A DNA stretch of 64,000 nucleotides, taken from positions 7,254,280 through 7,318,279 of the forward strand of contig OU342821.1 of assembly GCA_910591455.2 (NCBI GenBank). The letters are read 5' to 3'. Below, one piece after another: positions 11,492 through 23,428 of this stretch (positions within the stretch are counted from its first letter, which is position 1; every line of letters begins with the position of its first letter). The notes below the pieces were generated by a model that was not told the origin of the DNA, searched no databases, and worked only from the letters and a program-made list of their open reading frames with translations. Source of the stretch: Pholis gunnellus. Its lineage: Eukaryota; Chordata; Actinopteri; Perciformes; Pholidae. The translations under genes were made by a program, and so were the position numbers.

Positions 11492-13114
11492 TTAACTCTT
11501 TTTGAAGAGTTTGAACCGTTTTTTCTTCTTCTCCTTGTCGGTGTTCTGGTTCTGAAGATCTTTTTCAATGGCCTGAAGGAGGGAAGACTTCTCCTGCTGC
11601 CAAAGGAGACGCTCGGTTTCTAACAGATCTTCTGTCTTCTTCCGGGCTGCTTTGATCCTGTTTGTCTCCAGTCTCTGCTCCTCCAGCTGGGCTTGGGACT
11701 CCTGGTCTCTTTTGAACATCTGCGTAGCTTCCTCCTCCAATGTTTGATGAGTAGCTACGTTCTTCAGCTGGGCATGTTCGAGGTCCCTGCAGGTGCTTTC
11801 CAGGTGTTCCGTGAGGGATGACTGTTCCTGGAAACGGAGATGTTCGGCTTCTAACAGATCTTCAGTCTTTTTCAGAACTGCCAAGATGTTGCCGATCTCT
11901 GCTCTCTGCTTCTCCAACTTGGCTTGAGACCTCTGGTCTTTTATGATCATCTGCGTAGCTTTCTCCTCCAATGTTCGATGAGTAGCTACGTTCTTCAGCT
12001 GGGCATTTTCGAGGTCCGTGCAGGTTTTTTCCAGGTGTGCCGTGATGGATGACTGTTCCTGGAAACGGAGACGCTCTTCTGCTAACAGATCTTCAGTATC
12101 TTTCAGAACTGCCATGATCTTGTTGGTCTCTGCTCTCTGCTCCTCCAGCTGGCCTTTATGTGCTGCGAGTAATCTCTGCAGCGTTTGCTTATCATCCCTC
12201 TGTGCTTTTCCAATATCAGCTATGATCTTCACCTGTGTATGATAAAGTTCACAAGCTTTTTTATTCTGGTCTACAAGGGAAGACTTCTCCTCTTCCCATT
12301 GTCGATGTCCATTTTTCAGCTCCTGGTCAGCTTTAAGAAAAGCTGCCTTGAGCTTACTGTTGACATCTACCAGTTCAACAATCCTAGCGTGACAGAGGTT
12401 CTTAAATAACTCCATCTCAGCCTTGGTGGTGGTTTTAGGCTGAACGTGACGCTCGTGCTCCAGCAGCTCCTGTGTTTCTTTCAGAGCTGCTTTGATCTTG
12501 TTGGTCTCTGCCCTCTGCTCCTCCAACTGGCCTTCATGTGCGGCCTGGAATCTCTGCAGCTTTTGCTTAGCCTCCTTCTGTACTCTATCAAAATCAGCTA
12601 TGATCTTCCCCTGTTTTTGATAAAGTTTACGAGCTCTTTCGTTCTGGGCTACGAGGGAAGACTTCTCCTCGTGCCATTGTTGATGTCCATTTTTCAGCTT
12701 GAGACGCTCAGACTCCAGCAGCTCCTGTGTTTCTTTCAGAGCTGCTGCGATCTTGTTTGTCTCCGCTTTCTGTTTGTCCATCTGGACTTGACAGAAAGCC
12801 TTAGAAGGGGCTTTCTCCTGACAGACGTTCTTAGATGTCTCCATCTCCCACTCGGTGGATTTCGTGGTTTTGTTTTCGTGGAGAACATCTAGAAAATGTT
12901 GCAGACAGTCTTCATCAACTTCTAGGAGGACTCTCCCCTCAGATCTTGTAGGGGTGAGCCTCGCCTCGTTGTCCAACAGTTCACATCTCACTTGTTCCTC
13001 CAGTGAACTTAAATAAAAGTTCATTGGAGGTTCGACCTCTTTGGAATTGAATTCCATCTCCTCTTGCTGACCCTTCAGCACCTGTCGTGTTTTTTTGTTC
13101 AGTGAGCTTTCCAT
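11492..13114 (-). CDS. Intronless repetitive coiled-coil protein, function unknown
   Basis: A 540-residue ORF with no introns, starting at the first ATG (MESSLNKKTRQ; G at -3 and G at +4 fit the vertebrate start context) and ending at TAA. After roughly 110 non-repetitive residues there are five degenerate repeats. Each begins with a segment like LEEQRAETNKIKAALKETQ followed by LLE-ERL. They are grouped as two longer units with a GHxQWxEEKSSL block, then two near-identical units of about 77 residues (RFQEQSS...THQTLEEEATQM), then a short last unit. The heptad pattern and the Glu/Lys/Gln/Leu composition predict long coiled coils. The C-terminus is a basic patch (KEKKKKRFKLFKKS). No signal peptide or membrane span is seen. 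I do not recognise the family; the sequence superficially resembles golgin or trichohyalin-type proteins, which may be composition only. The intact frame argues for a functional gene. It could be a retrogene or a lineage-specific expansion. Confidence 0.85.
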   Translation of the reverse strand: MESSLNKKTRQVLKGQQEEMEFNSKEVEPPMNFYLSSLEEQVRCELLDNEARLTPTRSEGRVLLEVDEDCLQHFLDVLHENKTTKSTEWEMETSKNVCQEKAPSKAFCQVQMDKQKAETNKIAAALKETQELLESERLKLKNGHQQWHEEKSSLVAQNERARKLYQKQGKIIADFDRVQKEAKQKLQRFQAAHEGQLEEQRAETNKIKAALKETQELLEHERHVQPKTTTKAEMELFKNLCHARIVELVDVNSKLKAAFLKADQELKNGHRQWEEEKSSLVDQNKKACELYHTQVKIIADIGKAQRDDKQTLQRLLAAHKGQLEEQRAETNKIMAVLKDTEDLLAEERLRFQEQSSITAHLEKTCTDLENAQLKNVATHRTLEEKATQMIIKDQRSQAKLEKQRAEIGNILAVLKKTEDLLEAEHLRFQEQSSLTEHLESTCRDLEHAQLKNVATHQTLEEEATQMFKRDQESQAQLEEQRLETNRIKAARKKTEDLLETERLLWQQEKSSLLQAIEKDLQNQNTDKEKKKKRFKLFKKS

Positions 13115-13139
13115 TGCGATTGCCAAATGTGTCTCTGAA

Positions 13140-13300
13140 CCAATTTGCTTGTATATGTGTATGTATATATATCTGTCTATATGTATCTATGAAATAATCT
13201 ATGTGAGCTAACTATGGTGTATATGCGTATGTATATATATCTGTCTATATGCTAACTATATGAATCGTCAAATGTGTCTCAGAACCAACTTACCAACCTA
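13140..13300 (-). repeat. Duplicated segment just upstream of the coiled-coil start codon
   Basis: The block TGTATATATATCTGTCTATATG and its neighbour CAAATGTGTCTCWGAACCAA each occur twice between about 13124 and 13290, so the presumed 5' UTR or proximal promoter is internally duplicated. Confidence 0.6.
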
Positions 13301-13385
13301 CTGCACCAACTTACCAACCTACTGCCTGCTGTGAAATGTGTGAGACTTGAAGTAGTGGGTAGGGGGCTGAATACCAGTGGGAGGG

Positions 13386-13615
13386 GCTTAATGACGTCAC
13401 AAAGACAACATTAAAGGCAGAGAATCCGCGATGTCATCATGACACCGTTCTGTCCATGGAGTCCTTCATGGCATCGTTACTATGGATACTAGACTATGGG
13501 GCTTAATGACGTCACAAAGACAACATTAAAGGCAGAGAATCCGCGATGTCATCATGACACCGTTCTGTCCATGGAGTCCTTCATGGCATCGTTACTATGG
13601 ATACCAGATTAATTG
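13386..13615 (-). promoter_or_regulatory. Tandem 115-bp promoter-side repeat with two CREs
   Basis: Two near-identical 115-bp units start at 13386 and 13501. Each contains the perfect palindromic cAMP-response element TGACGTCA, at 13392-13399 and 13507-13514. They lie about 280 and 395 bp upstream of the coiled-coil ATG, a reasonable distance for CREB/CREM-family control. No TATA box was assigned. Confidence 0.55.
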
Positions 13616-13689
13616 TTTATCTTTGAATTTATGAATGTAATGATTTCTGATGATCCTTAAAATATGGCAAAGAAATGAAACTATATGTA

Positions 13690-13745
13690 ACCATATATAT
13701 GTATATATGTGTGTATATATATATATATATATACACATATATAAA
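13690..13745. repeat. (TA)n-rich microsatellite
   Basis: Alternating TA with a few TG and CA steps. Confidence 0.85.
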
Positions 13746-13749
13746 TCTT

Positions 13750-16560
13750 AAAATACTGATATAAATGATCGTGTAATGTTTTCAGTTACTAGAGCAATTA
13801 CAATGTTGGCGACGGTGGACAAAATCCACAGTTTTTGCTCTTGTAAAAATGACTTCTATAGCCAATTATGAAATTTCAACAAATCAGGTGGGTATCTTCC
13901 AAAATGAAAGTCTTTTTGGTACAAAATTCTCTCTTTGTGCGTCCCAGACAGTTTTCCCTTGTCGAGTTGTGTCTCTTTGGCTCACACAGACACACTAACC
14001 GTTCCTCTTTTTAACACGCGGTGTGTTTACATTTGGTTGCTTGAAGCGGCCCTTGAAGGGGAAATCCTGAGCGTTGAATCGTGTTAGTCTCGTCGCTGTA
14101 ATCTCATTTGTTCAGGAGAGGAGTGTGAACAAAGCAGAGCCTTCACCTGAAAAAAAATTCACTCTTCTCAGCGATGTCCAAATCATTTCCCTTTTATGAA
14201 CAATAAGCCTGAACGTTTTTTTCTTCATTTTTGGCATCTGATTACCATATTACCTCCTTCTCTAAATACTAATGCTGTCATACTTTGTTGTTTTTTCCTC
14301 ATTTGTTAATCATGGACAGTACACTTATTTTCGTACTGATAATAAATGTCACAATATACAACAGTTTTCTGTTCCAATTATTCCGCGTGACTGCTCTGGA
14401 TTAATATCAATTTACGTCCACTACACTTCATTTAAATCAGGGATGTTGTTACAGGTTTGACGTCACAAAGATGCAGATGGGAGCCGACAGTGTAAGCAGG
14501 TTGATAAATAATCTGGGTGCAGAGAAGAGTTGTAGAATTTAGAAGTTGTACAGTAAAAACTCAATTACTCAGACTTCAAACTGTACAGCCAGTCTGGTAA
14601 AACAATAATGAATGTGGATTTAAAGTTGTTGTGGTAAAGACTAGAAGGGGGGGCTGGTTGGACACCATGTCAAACTGCCCAGAGTGGACGAGCAAGACCA
14701 GGTCTGCACTGATTTATACAAAGGATCTTCCTGAAAGAAACTCATGATCAGTTCGAACAGTGTTGGTTCTTCTATTCATTGCAAACAAAAGCTATGTTTA
14801 CATTCTGTGTTTGTTCCCAAAACAAATTGGAGGACCAATTAATCCTTCTGTCCTCCTGCTGTAATATAACACATCAAACACATTTCAAATGTAGCTCAAT
14901 ATAAAGGGGGCTCAACAGTATTTTAATTTCTATTCATATTTCACGGATCAGATTAGATCGAAGAAAGAAAAAACAGCTTCTTTTTCTTTCTTCTTTTGCC
15001 TGCCTAAAATTAACAGTTACTGTAAATTGCATCAAACTTGAAGGAGGAATCGGATTGGCTGAAATCTACTGGTGATGTCAGAGAAAAGGTCCGGATGAAG
15101 AAATAAAGGGCCATATGGGTTGCATATAACAAACGTTTAAAAAAGAAATGAATATTGAGTTTTTGTTTATGATTTTCTACTGTGTAACTATAACTAATGT
15201 TGCCGACTTGTACCTACAAACCTGCTGTCGTGCTATTAATCCACAACAATGTTTTTCATTTTTAATGTTTATATTGCTCAAAGCTTCTCAGTCAGACTGC
15301 TGTTTGGTTAATTAAATGCCAAAACGTAGCTTTATCATCCGCCAACAAAAAACATTATCAACGTGTGGAAATTGTTATAGTGTAGGATGCATTGTGTATA
15401 CTTCATGAATTTCATTATAAAGATACCAACACAAAATATGTCTGCCTCTGACTTTTTCTGCATCTTTAATACAAAATCTAACAGCAACAGGTCAACACAC
15501 AGTTGTTACAGTATATGATGGAACCAAGATGGAAAAGTTGAATTTCAAGTATTGTCATTGTATTACAAAGAGCTCAAATCAGCCACTGATCAAAGTTAAA
15601 GTCTTAAAATAAGAGATAGTATAGCATGTCGAAAGAAGTCATACAAAAGTCAGTTTGTATGTCGAAAAAGGTAAAAAAAAAAGTCAGTTAAGTATTTTGA
15701 CAAATACAATGATAGTATAGTATGTACAAAAATTGCAGTTTAGTATGTTAAAAAGCCATACATTAACCTGACAAACATTTTTTTGAATACATAAAATAAT
15801 AAAATGCAAAGAATTTTGATTTAAATCAGGAACTAGTTGGACCAAAGAATGGTAACACATGATTAGCAGACACTTAAGGCCAGCTTTCTGTACTTCAATA
15901 CTCTACAACGGACACATTTACATTTGGCACCAAAAAGTATTGAAGTTCACTACTTGGCCATAGTAACTCTTAACTTTGATCCATCAGCAGGTTCAGCAGA
16001 AAAAGGGTACGAAGATGATGCTTAAAGATCAAGATCATGTGAAAGGGACCTCTCTGAGAACACAGAGAGGCAAGATGTGGGAGAGAGGATGTAAATGGGT
16101 GTGAGGTATTCATTATGAAAGTGCGATTGTGACCTAAACTGAATAAACCACCTGGTGTTGTGACATTTAAAGTGCGTCAGTCTGTTTGGTTTATATAGAT
16201 CTGATCTCAGCTGAAAGAATCAGCCCGGAGAAATCCATCGTTTGAATATTGAATTTAGCTCGGAGTTATGCGATATACTGTACAAATTAAAAAAAAGACC
16301 TTGCTCTAAATTGAGTGCATACAGTAGAGTAGGATTAAGTCTAAATATATCATTTTAATCTAAGCATTTAAGCACACACACAAAACAACACGCTTTCTAC
16401 ATTTTCTATCTTTTGGTGCTATAACATCTTTCTGAATGAGCTGAATTAACATTTTGTCATGCCTAACTTAAAAATTGGACTATTTTCATCCTCTGTACTA
16501 TTTCCTGACCCTGCTTTCCCACATCAACACCTTCCCTCCACCACTTTTGATGCTGTTAGA
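13750..16560. other. Intergenic stretch
   Basis: No gene seen. At 15610-15770 there are degenerate repeats of a motif like AGTATGTCGAAAAAGTCATAC, probably decayed satellite or MITE material. Confidence 0.4.
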
Positions 16561-16574
16561 AACGTTGCCATGAC

Positions 16575-16850
16575 AACACCGGAAGTTGATTTACGCGATT
16601 TGTGTTGTTATTAGTTTATTTCTGCAATTACAATACATTATGTTTACTGTAATTTTGGGTACCTTGTGTTAAACTCGTAACCGTTTAGCCCTCGTTTCAC
16701 TCATGATGATAGACGAGCTTTTGTTGTTGTAACATGACCTTTAACCCGGAAGTTAAGCGGAGCTCAGAAAGATGCGAAATGGCGGGTGAAAACAGCGAAA
16801 CTTTTCTTTCTCGTCTGTTATTCTACTGCTGGTCTATTAAAGTACTGTTA
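16575..16850 (+). promoter_or_regulatory. Housekeeping-type promoter or first-exon candidate
   Basis: Two ETS-type CCGGAAGT sites (16579-16586 and about 16746-16753) are followed by AAATGGCGGG at 16777, which matches a YY1 site overlapping a start codon. The ATG at 16779 opens MAGENSETFLSRLLF and stops after 24 codons unless spliced. ETS plus YY1 at the start codon is a known arrangement in TATA-less vertebrate promoters. No following exon was recognised. Confidence 0.35.
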
Positions 16851-17099
16851 TAATTGTTGTAGGTGATGAGAGACAGAGTATTTGTTTATTTGTTGTTTGT
16901 ACATGAAGCTGTACTGAACATCAGTAACAAGCGTGGACTCCTTTATGACCAGTGTGGATACAAATACAGCATTAGCATTAGCATTAGCATTACAGCCTGT
17001 GGTCAATTGGTCCTGATATTGTCCAGTAAGAAGTACTCAAATTACAGCGTGGAGTTCTCCTGTTAATAAACAAGAGTTCTGAATAGTTGTTCTTACCAA

Positions 17100-18170
17100 A
17101 ATTCCCAAAACTCAGTTAAAATCTCAATAGAACCTGATTGACCGCAGTATAAATGAGATAATGCCCTTCAAGGTGTACATTATCAGGGATTAATGGACTT
17201 CACGGAGGCAACTGTTCGGCATTATCCCTTACGCAGATTGTCCCGATGTATGGTCACAGTAATAGTCCACATTTGTACACTTCACAACTCTATAAGACGT
17301 TTTAGTTCCACAACTTGTTCAACACTTAAAACCTTCGCGATCTGAGTGTGTACTTTAGGATCAGTTTTCACGCCTCGTGATTCAAAGTGGACGTTAGTGT
17401 CAGACCTGGTTTGGCGTGAATGTGGAGATGAGCTGTGGGTTAAAAGGCTTTCATTAGTCTCTAACCAAATGCTTAATAAATGCTTCACACTCATTAAGCT
17501 TTGGCTCAATCGACTTCAACATTTAGAAAGCTTATTTCCATATTCATGTCGGCGACATAGGGGTGAGGGTTTGAAAATTTGTCAAGGTGCCTTTGGACAG
17601 ATCTTATGTTGAGGATGTCTGGTTAATTGTTACAGTTCTGCAGCGCAGTCCTAACGATTACAAGTTTGTTCATGACCTTGGAAACAGCAGACAGGTGAAA
17701 ACAATCTCAACTCAAACTGTGATACAAATCCTAAAAAACTCAACTAAAATCTTTTTTACATTTTCATTTCATGTGTTCCCAAAGTTTAAGGTCAAGGTCT
17801 AATTACTAGATTGCGCCAGAGCTTTTGACCATATCACATGGTTGTGGAAGAAGTTTGCATCTGTTCAAACTTTCCATTTTTCTGAGCAGACGAGAAGCCC
17901 TGACATTTTATAGTCAAACCGATACGGTATATCTATAGTTCCGTGACAACCCCATTCTCTGATGAAGACTGTGTGATTTGGTTGAATGAGCTAGTAAGTG
18001 GACCTTGAGTTCTGTTAATGAACTTTCAAGGTCTCTTTTACTTAAAAACTGGTCAGATAAATGCAAAGCGTGAGCATTGTTCCTTAACGAGAAGGAACTT
18101 TCATCTTGTGTTGATTTTGGTGGTCCCCGTGGACTAAAGTGGTAGCGTTTCCGAGCACCAGAGTCCCTTT
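17100..18170. other. Intergenic stretch
   Basis: Short ORFs only. Nothing recognised. Confidence 0.4.
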
Positions 18171-18174
18171 AGAA

Positions 18175-18450
18175 AACTTCTCATTGTACTGCAGCGGGGC
18201 CTAACAGCCTGGCCAGCTCAGTGCTGGTTCTAGTTCTCCCGTGCCTCCCTTCCCTCCAGCGGGCCCAGCAATACGGCCTCGGCCTCCAGCAGTGTGGCGT
18301 CGGTGTTGGCTCCCAAAGGAGCAGCGAAGCTCTGCTCTGCTCCTGGCCGGAGGAGAAGCTGTTACTGCTGAGCGCAGAGCTCTCCACCTCCTGCCACAGC
18401 TCCTTCGACTACAGGTCGAGGGCAACGGCGAACTTGGGTTAAGAATAGCT
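18175..18450 (-). pseudogene. GC-rich segment, possibly a decayed exon
   Basis: The segment is much richer in G+C than its flanks. On minus, one frame begins SKELWQEVESSALSSNSF, and the neighbouring frame continues with ANTDATLLEAEAVLLGPLEG. This reads like a coding sequence broken by a frameshift. Other frames on both strands are also open, so GC content alone could explain it. No family was recognised. Confidence 0.25.
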
Positions 18451-20154
18451 GATATAGAGGCATTGGTATTAAATTGACTGTTTCATAATAAGTTAGGAGT
18501 TAATTGTAGTACCTTTAAGAATGTTTTTGCATAACAAAAACACCAGTAGATTCACTTAGTATGTATTTCAAATTAGTCAAATAGAAACAGCAGAAAAGCA
18601 CATGAAAAAATGAATTATTGGCTGCTGAAGGATATACTCTGTGCGACAGTAAATGATCAATAACCCTAAAAAGAGCTGAATTCAGTGTAAAGAACACAGG
18701 TTTGTTGTTACATCACAATACACACACAACTTATAAAATATACATAAATTAAAAGAAAAATGGTCGTTTATTGGGAACATAATAAATTATTGATATCTTT
18801 ATTTCTATTTGTAAAGCGGTCAGAATAGGCTATATCGGTAACATCGGTCTGTCAAGGTCGAAACTTAGCGTTCAAACTTTCCAAACTACCTCCTTTGTCG
18901 TGTATGAATCACCTGATCACCAAATCACTTCCAACAACCCTCTACTGTGTGTCTGCGTGTCACCGAGGCGGGCTGCCGACCGACCTGCAGTCACCTCCAC
19001 GAAAAAACAATTATCGTTCTCATTTCCAGCCAGACGCATTCCTTCTCACTGAATGAACTGAAAAGCTCTGAATCAAATGGCTCTCTGAGGATCTGACTCA
19101 TGACTTTCATAACTTCAGTTGCACTTTCAGTCACGCAGGTGGCCGAGCGCCTGTCGGCTTCTCTGTATGCAGTAGCACACAAACGCGCACACGCTCAGTG
19201 GTTCGGTCACAGTTACATATGCAAAGTTTGAGGGAAAAAATTAAACGCAACATTTTTACCTTTTACCCAGCAGCAGGTAACAAACTTTAAAGGTTGTCTT
19301 TAAGTCAACAGTTTTGCCCAGGACAAAACCAACGAATTACAGAGTAACGTACAGAGTGCTATGGTCACAAATATATATATTACAATACATGTATCCTTGA
19401 CAAAGATGTCACAAACACTTCAGGTTTTCCATGCTGCCTATAGTTTCTATCTATCTCTGTCAGTGGACCGTTTGCTGTTGCCCTGACTTCAGCCGACCGG
19501 AGGGTGTAAAGCTTGCGGGATGTTTTGGAACAGAGCCTTTGGATTTGTCCCTGTGTGCCACCAGCCTGCTGTGTGAGCCACAGCAACAGGGTTGTTTTAG
19601 CAATTCAAATCTTCAGACAGGTCCAAATCAGTTCAGCTGCGAAAAAGATGCCCATCTGCGAGTATAAATACGATAGGAGCACTAATCTGAATCTAGCTTT
19701 GAACGCCACAAAAAACAACTGCTTAAGAGAATAAACATATCACCTCACCGCATACTACCGCGGGGTAAAAAGCATCCTCTCTAATCCTTTTAACGGCGTC
19801 TCTCCTGTTTGCTGAAAAGAGACATACCGTCTTTTGTCTCACCGAGGGCAACATGAGGACACAGGAAGGGACGGTCCAAAAGCGGAGTGATTACAGTATG
19901 TTTGGGAGCAAACTCAATCATTTTCTCTGGATGCATCGTAGGTGTTAAATTTAGATGTGCGCCTCCTCCTCCACCTCCTCTGATGATGGCTACACAAAGT
20001 GAGGGAGTGGGAGCCATTAGAATTAATGCAATTTGAAATGCCCACTTCCTGTACGAGAGATGAAAAAGAAAAGGATAACTTTGTCAGCAACAGTCACTGT
20101 TGGAATATTGATACAACGAACACACTGTTATATATAGCTACTGTATAGCTACGT

Positions 20155-20330
20155 ATATTAAAGGAATACTCGGGGGATTTAGTGTTGCTCTTTCAAATAC
20201 TTTGGGGGCTTCTAAATTGAAGCAGTAAAGAGGCTGAGATATCCTGACTCTTAGCCCCTAGTGCGAGTCAAGCTGCGACAAAAATGGATCCTACAATTCC
20301 CACAATGCAAGCTGATCTTTCATTCTCCTT
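20155..20330. repeat. Dispersed teleost-type repeat fragment
   Basis: Starts TTAAAGGAATACTCGGGGGA and contains AAAAATGGATCCTACAATTC. A shorter copy of the head lies at 50843-50880 (AAAGGGGTACTCAAGTGATT). Confidence 0.5.
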
Positions 20331-23300
20331 GTTTAGTAAATGCCCATGTCCTTCTGTTACAAATTGCAAGCCTAAACTGAGATATTGTTGATAATCTTCA
20401 CAATGACCACAGGAGTCATTTGTTGGCACATCCTACATTGTGGTCCTCATGACAAAGTAACGAAACGTCACGTGCAAAAATGGTGGGCATGCCCCCATAA
20501 AGACAAAGAGCAACAGGTGGCACCCTTTCAAATGTAAGGAGTTGTCCAATTCCCACGGTGCATTTCATCACATCCTTTACTGTTCCGGGTCGGCACACAA
20601 GTTTGAGAACCAACGCAAAAGGCCTAAACGTTTTTTTTTACAGTGTTCGAATTACACCTTGGCTTTCAAGGAGCCTTATTTTGGAGGGTACTGTACACAT
20701 GCACATGCATAGTATATTCTATGAACAAGAATATACTATATATTACAATTCATATAGAAAATACTTAGTCTTGGAAAACCAAGAAACAGAAAACAAATAT
20801 TTGCCGTTTTTTTTTGTTATCAGTAGTCGGGAGTCGCAGGGGAGACTTTGTTTTGCTGAGTAAGACTCTTCACTTTACCGAGCAGTTGGGAAGCAAGACA
20901 CGGGAAGATAACTTGAGGAGATGCTGCATTTATTCATAGACAAACTGATCTGAACTACTCTTATGTCATGCATCAAACTCGACACCCTACAAATACTAAA
21001 TTGAAATTGAGACAACATTTTTTTTTAAAGCATCCCTAAATTTCTCAGATGAGGCTTTCATCTGAGGGAGCTCATGTTTCTGTCAGGAGAGCCGGACTGC
21101 CCGTTCCCACTATATAAAACTGAAGGACGACTTTGAAGAAGGGCACAGTCTGAGCAAGAGTGCTGGAAGAAAAGGGGTGGAAAGTAGGGAAGGGGCCATC
21201 ACTTTACGCCCGTGGTGCGATTTGGCGTTGCGGCTGGTGTTGACCAATTGCAAGATGGTCTCTAGTTTAATATTACTGGCTATAAGCGGAAATATTTTCT
21301 GCTATGAGTCTAAGTCGCAGATGGAATCCATTGTAATTGCTCTGAATCCAAACGGACTACAGCTGCCTTCTTCCACGAGGGAGCAACGGTGCAATTAAAA
21401 CTGAAGTTTTGAGATTAACAGCGTCAACTTTGCACTTGAACATATTCTGCTGATCCACTGCAGCTGAATGAGGAAATGTTACAAACATCTAGTTTCCTCA
21501 CTGATGGAGTATCAACCACCAGTGTCCACATTTCTGAAGTGGTATCTGAAGACTTAAGTAACATAGAGTGATATGAGATGAGGAAGTCAAATATGCATTG
21601 TGTTAGTTTTACAGTAGGAGGACAGGACTCTATGTGTCTCTATGTAAATGCTAAAAAGGTCTTGTAGCCAGTGATCGGACGAGGCGGTGTGTCGTCCAAC
21701 CCGGTTTCTACAGCGGCGTATTAGGGCCATTGTAGGTAAAAAAATTGTGAGTTCTTAAATTTGACGATTTAATCTCAGAGAATAACCACGTTTTTTTCTC
21801 ATAAATATACGACTTAAATCTCGTAAAGTTTTTTCTCTGGTTATAATCACCTCCTATGGCTCTGTAATTATTGTTCCTTGCTAGGTTTTTTTCACCTGCA
21901 ATGGCCTTAATACGCCTTCGTAGGTTTGCATCCTGACAGCCTTGTTAAATCTTAAAATATGCTCTTTGTCCCGTGAGGAGTGGGAATGTAAATGCTCTGA
22001 CAGAGAGAAAAAGCAATATGCTTTTAGTCGCTATGGTTACAGTTGTTACTTGTATTGAACTTGGGTCATGAGGTTCATAATGGTCGGAACAGAAAACATC
22101 TGATAAACATGTGCCAAGTGGCGAAAAGTAGGACAGCACATGTTAGGTGCATCCATTTAAGATCATGTAGCCACAAGAGGCTTGCAAACACGGCCTCAAC
22201 AACAGTTGTGCAAGCAGTGAGGACGAGGGAGTGTACCGGAGTCTTGGTGTGAGGATGAGGAGAACAAGGCTCAGGGGGAGTTAACACAAGACAGAAAGAG
22301 AAAGAGGGGGAAAGGAAGCTCTGATAATCCCTTAACAATGCAATCTTTGAGGCAAATTATGTACTGACAGTGCTGAGAAATAAACAGAGAGGTGTTATTA
22401 TGGGACAAATAGATGGAACCATACAGTTGCTAAAGTATATAAATATCAAATTGTTATACAGCGTTTACAGGCTGCTGGTCTAGAATAGTGAGGAGAGTGC
22501 AAGACAAAATAGGTTTGCTTAAATACTGTATGGATTGTACAATGAATTATGTATAGATATGGTCACACGCAGTTATATTCAATAATGCACAGGGATATGT
22601 ATATATAACTTGACCATATGCATGCGTGCCGATGGTGTCACATGGTAGTTTAACTAATAAGTGTGCAAGAGAGGTTTTTGGAAATGTTGAAGTGCCAAAT
22701 TATCCGCATGCCAAATGATCTCTTTCACAGCCATCGGCAGTTGCCCGTATTTACAGTTTGTTATATTTATTTATTTTTTATTCCGCGAAGACACAACCTA
22801 CACCACCTCTGATTGGCTAGTACTCACTGCTGTGAGTTTAATGTGTTAAATGTATCGCTGATGAACAAGAAATGCGTTTTTGTATAGTGCTGTCATATAA
22901 TTGCAATATCCTGATTATGGGTGAAAAACGTAAAAAAAATGTTGATGCTTGTTGCCGATATGGATGGAATAAAAATACAGATCTGTCGGAGAATAACATT
23001 GTGTCACAATTAAACTTATCGTTGATATGGCACACTGATGAACAAGAAGATTTAAAAATGGCACTTCATATCAACAAGGTCGCCCACTTCTGGGTTCGAC
23101 AGAAAATGAATAAATGACTATTTTAGACAAACAGGGAGAAATGAACGTGCATTGGTAGCAGACAAATATAATGTAACATAAATTACTTGTAGGAAATATG
23201 ACGAGGTGTAATTCTTCCCGAGGGGAGGGGTTTATATAAGTTGTTCAGATAGCTTGAGAGATGATGTGCAGTGACTTTTATTGTCCCGTGTGGTGGCGTC

Positions 23301-23390
23301 AAACCAGACCGTGATGACTGGGCTGGATCCAGCAGAGGCTCGTCGGACAAATGGTGCTCCAGGCAAAGACCCGCCTAACCACCGCCCCGC

Positions 23391-23428
23391 TGTGTGTCTG
23401 TGTGTGTGTGTGTGTGTGTGCGTGTGTC
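23391..23428. repeat. (GT)n microsatellite
   Basis: Nearly pure TG dinucleotides. Confidence 0.9.

Noticed and set aside
11492..12892. Plus-strand ORFs inside the coiled-coil gene
   Set aside because: Shadows of a repetitive Lys/Glu/Leu-rich minus-strand gene.
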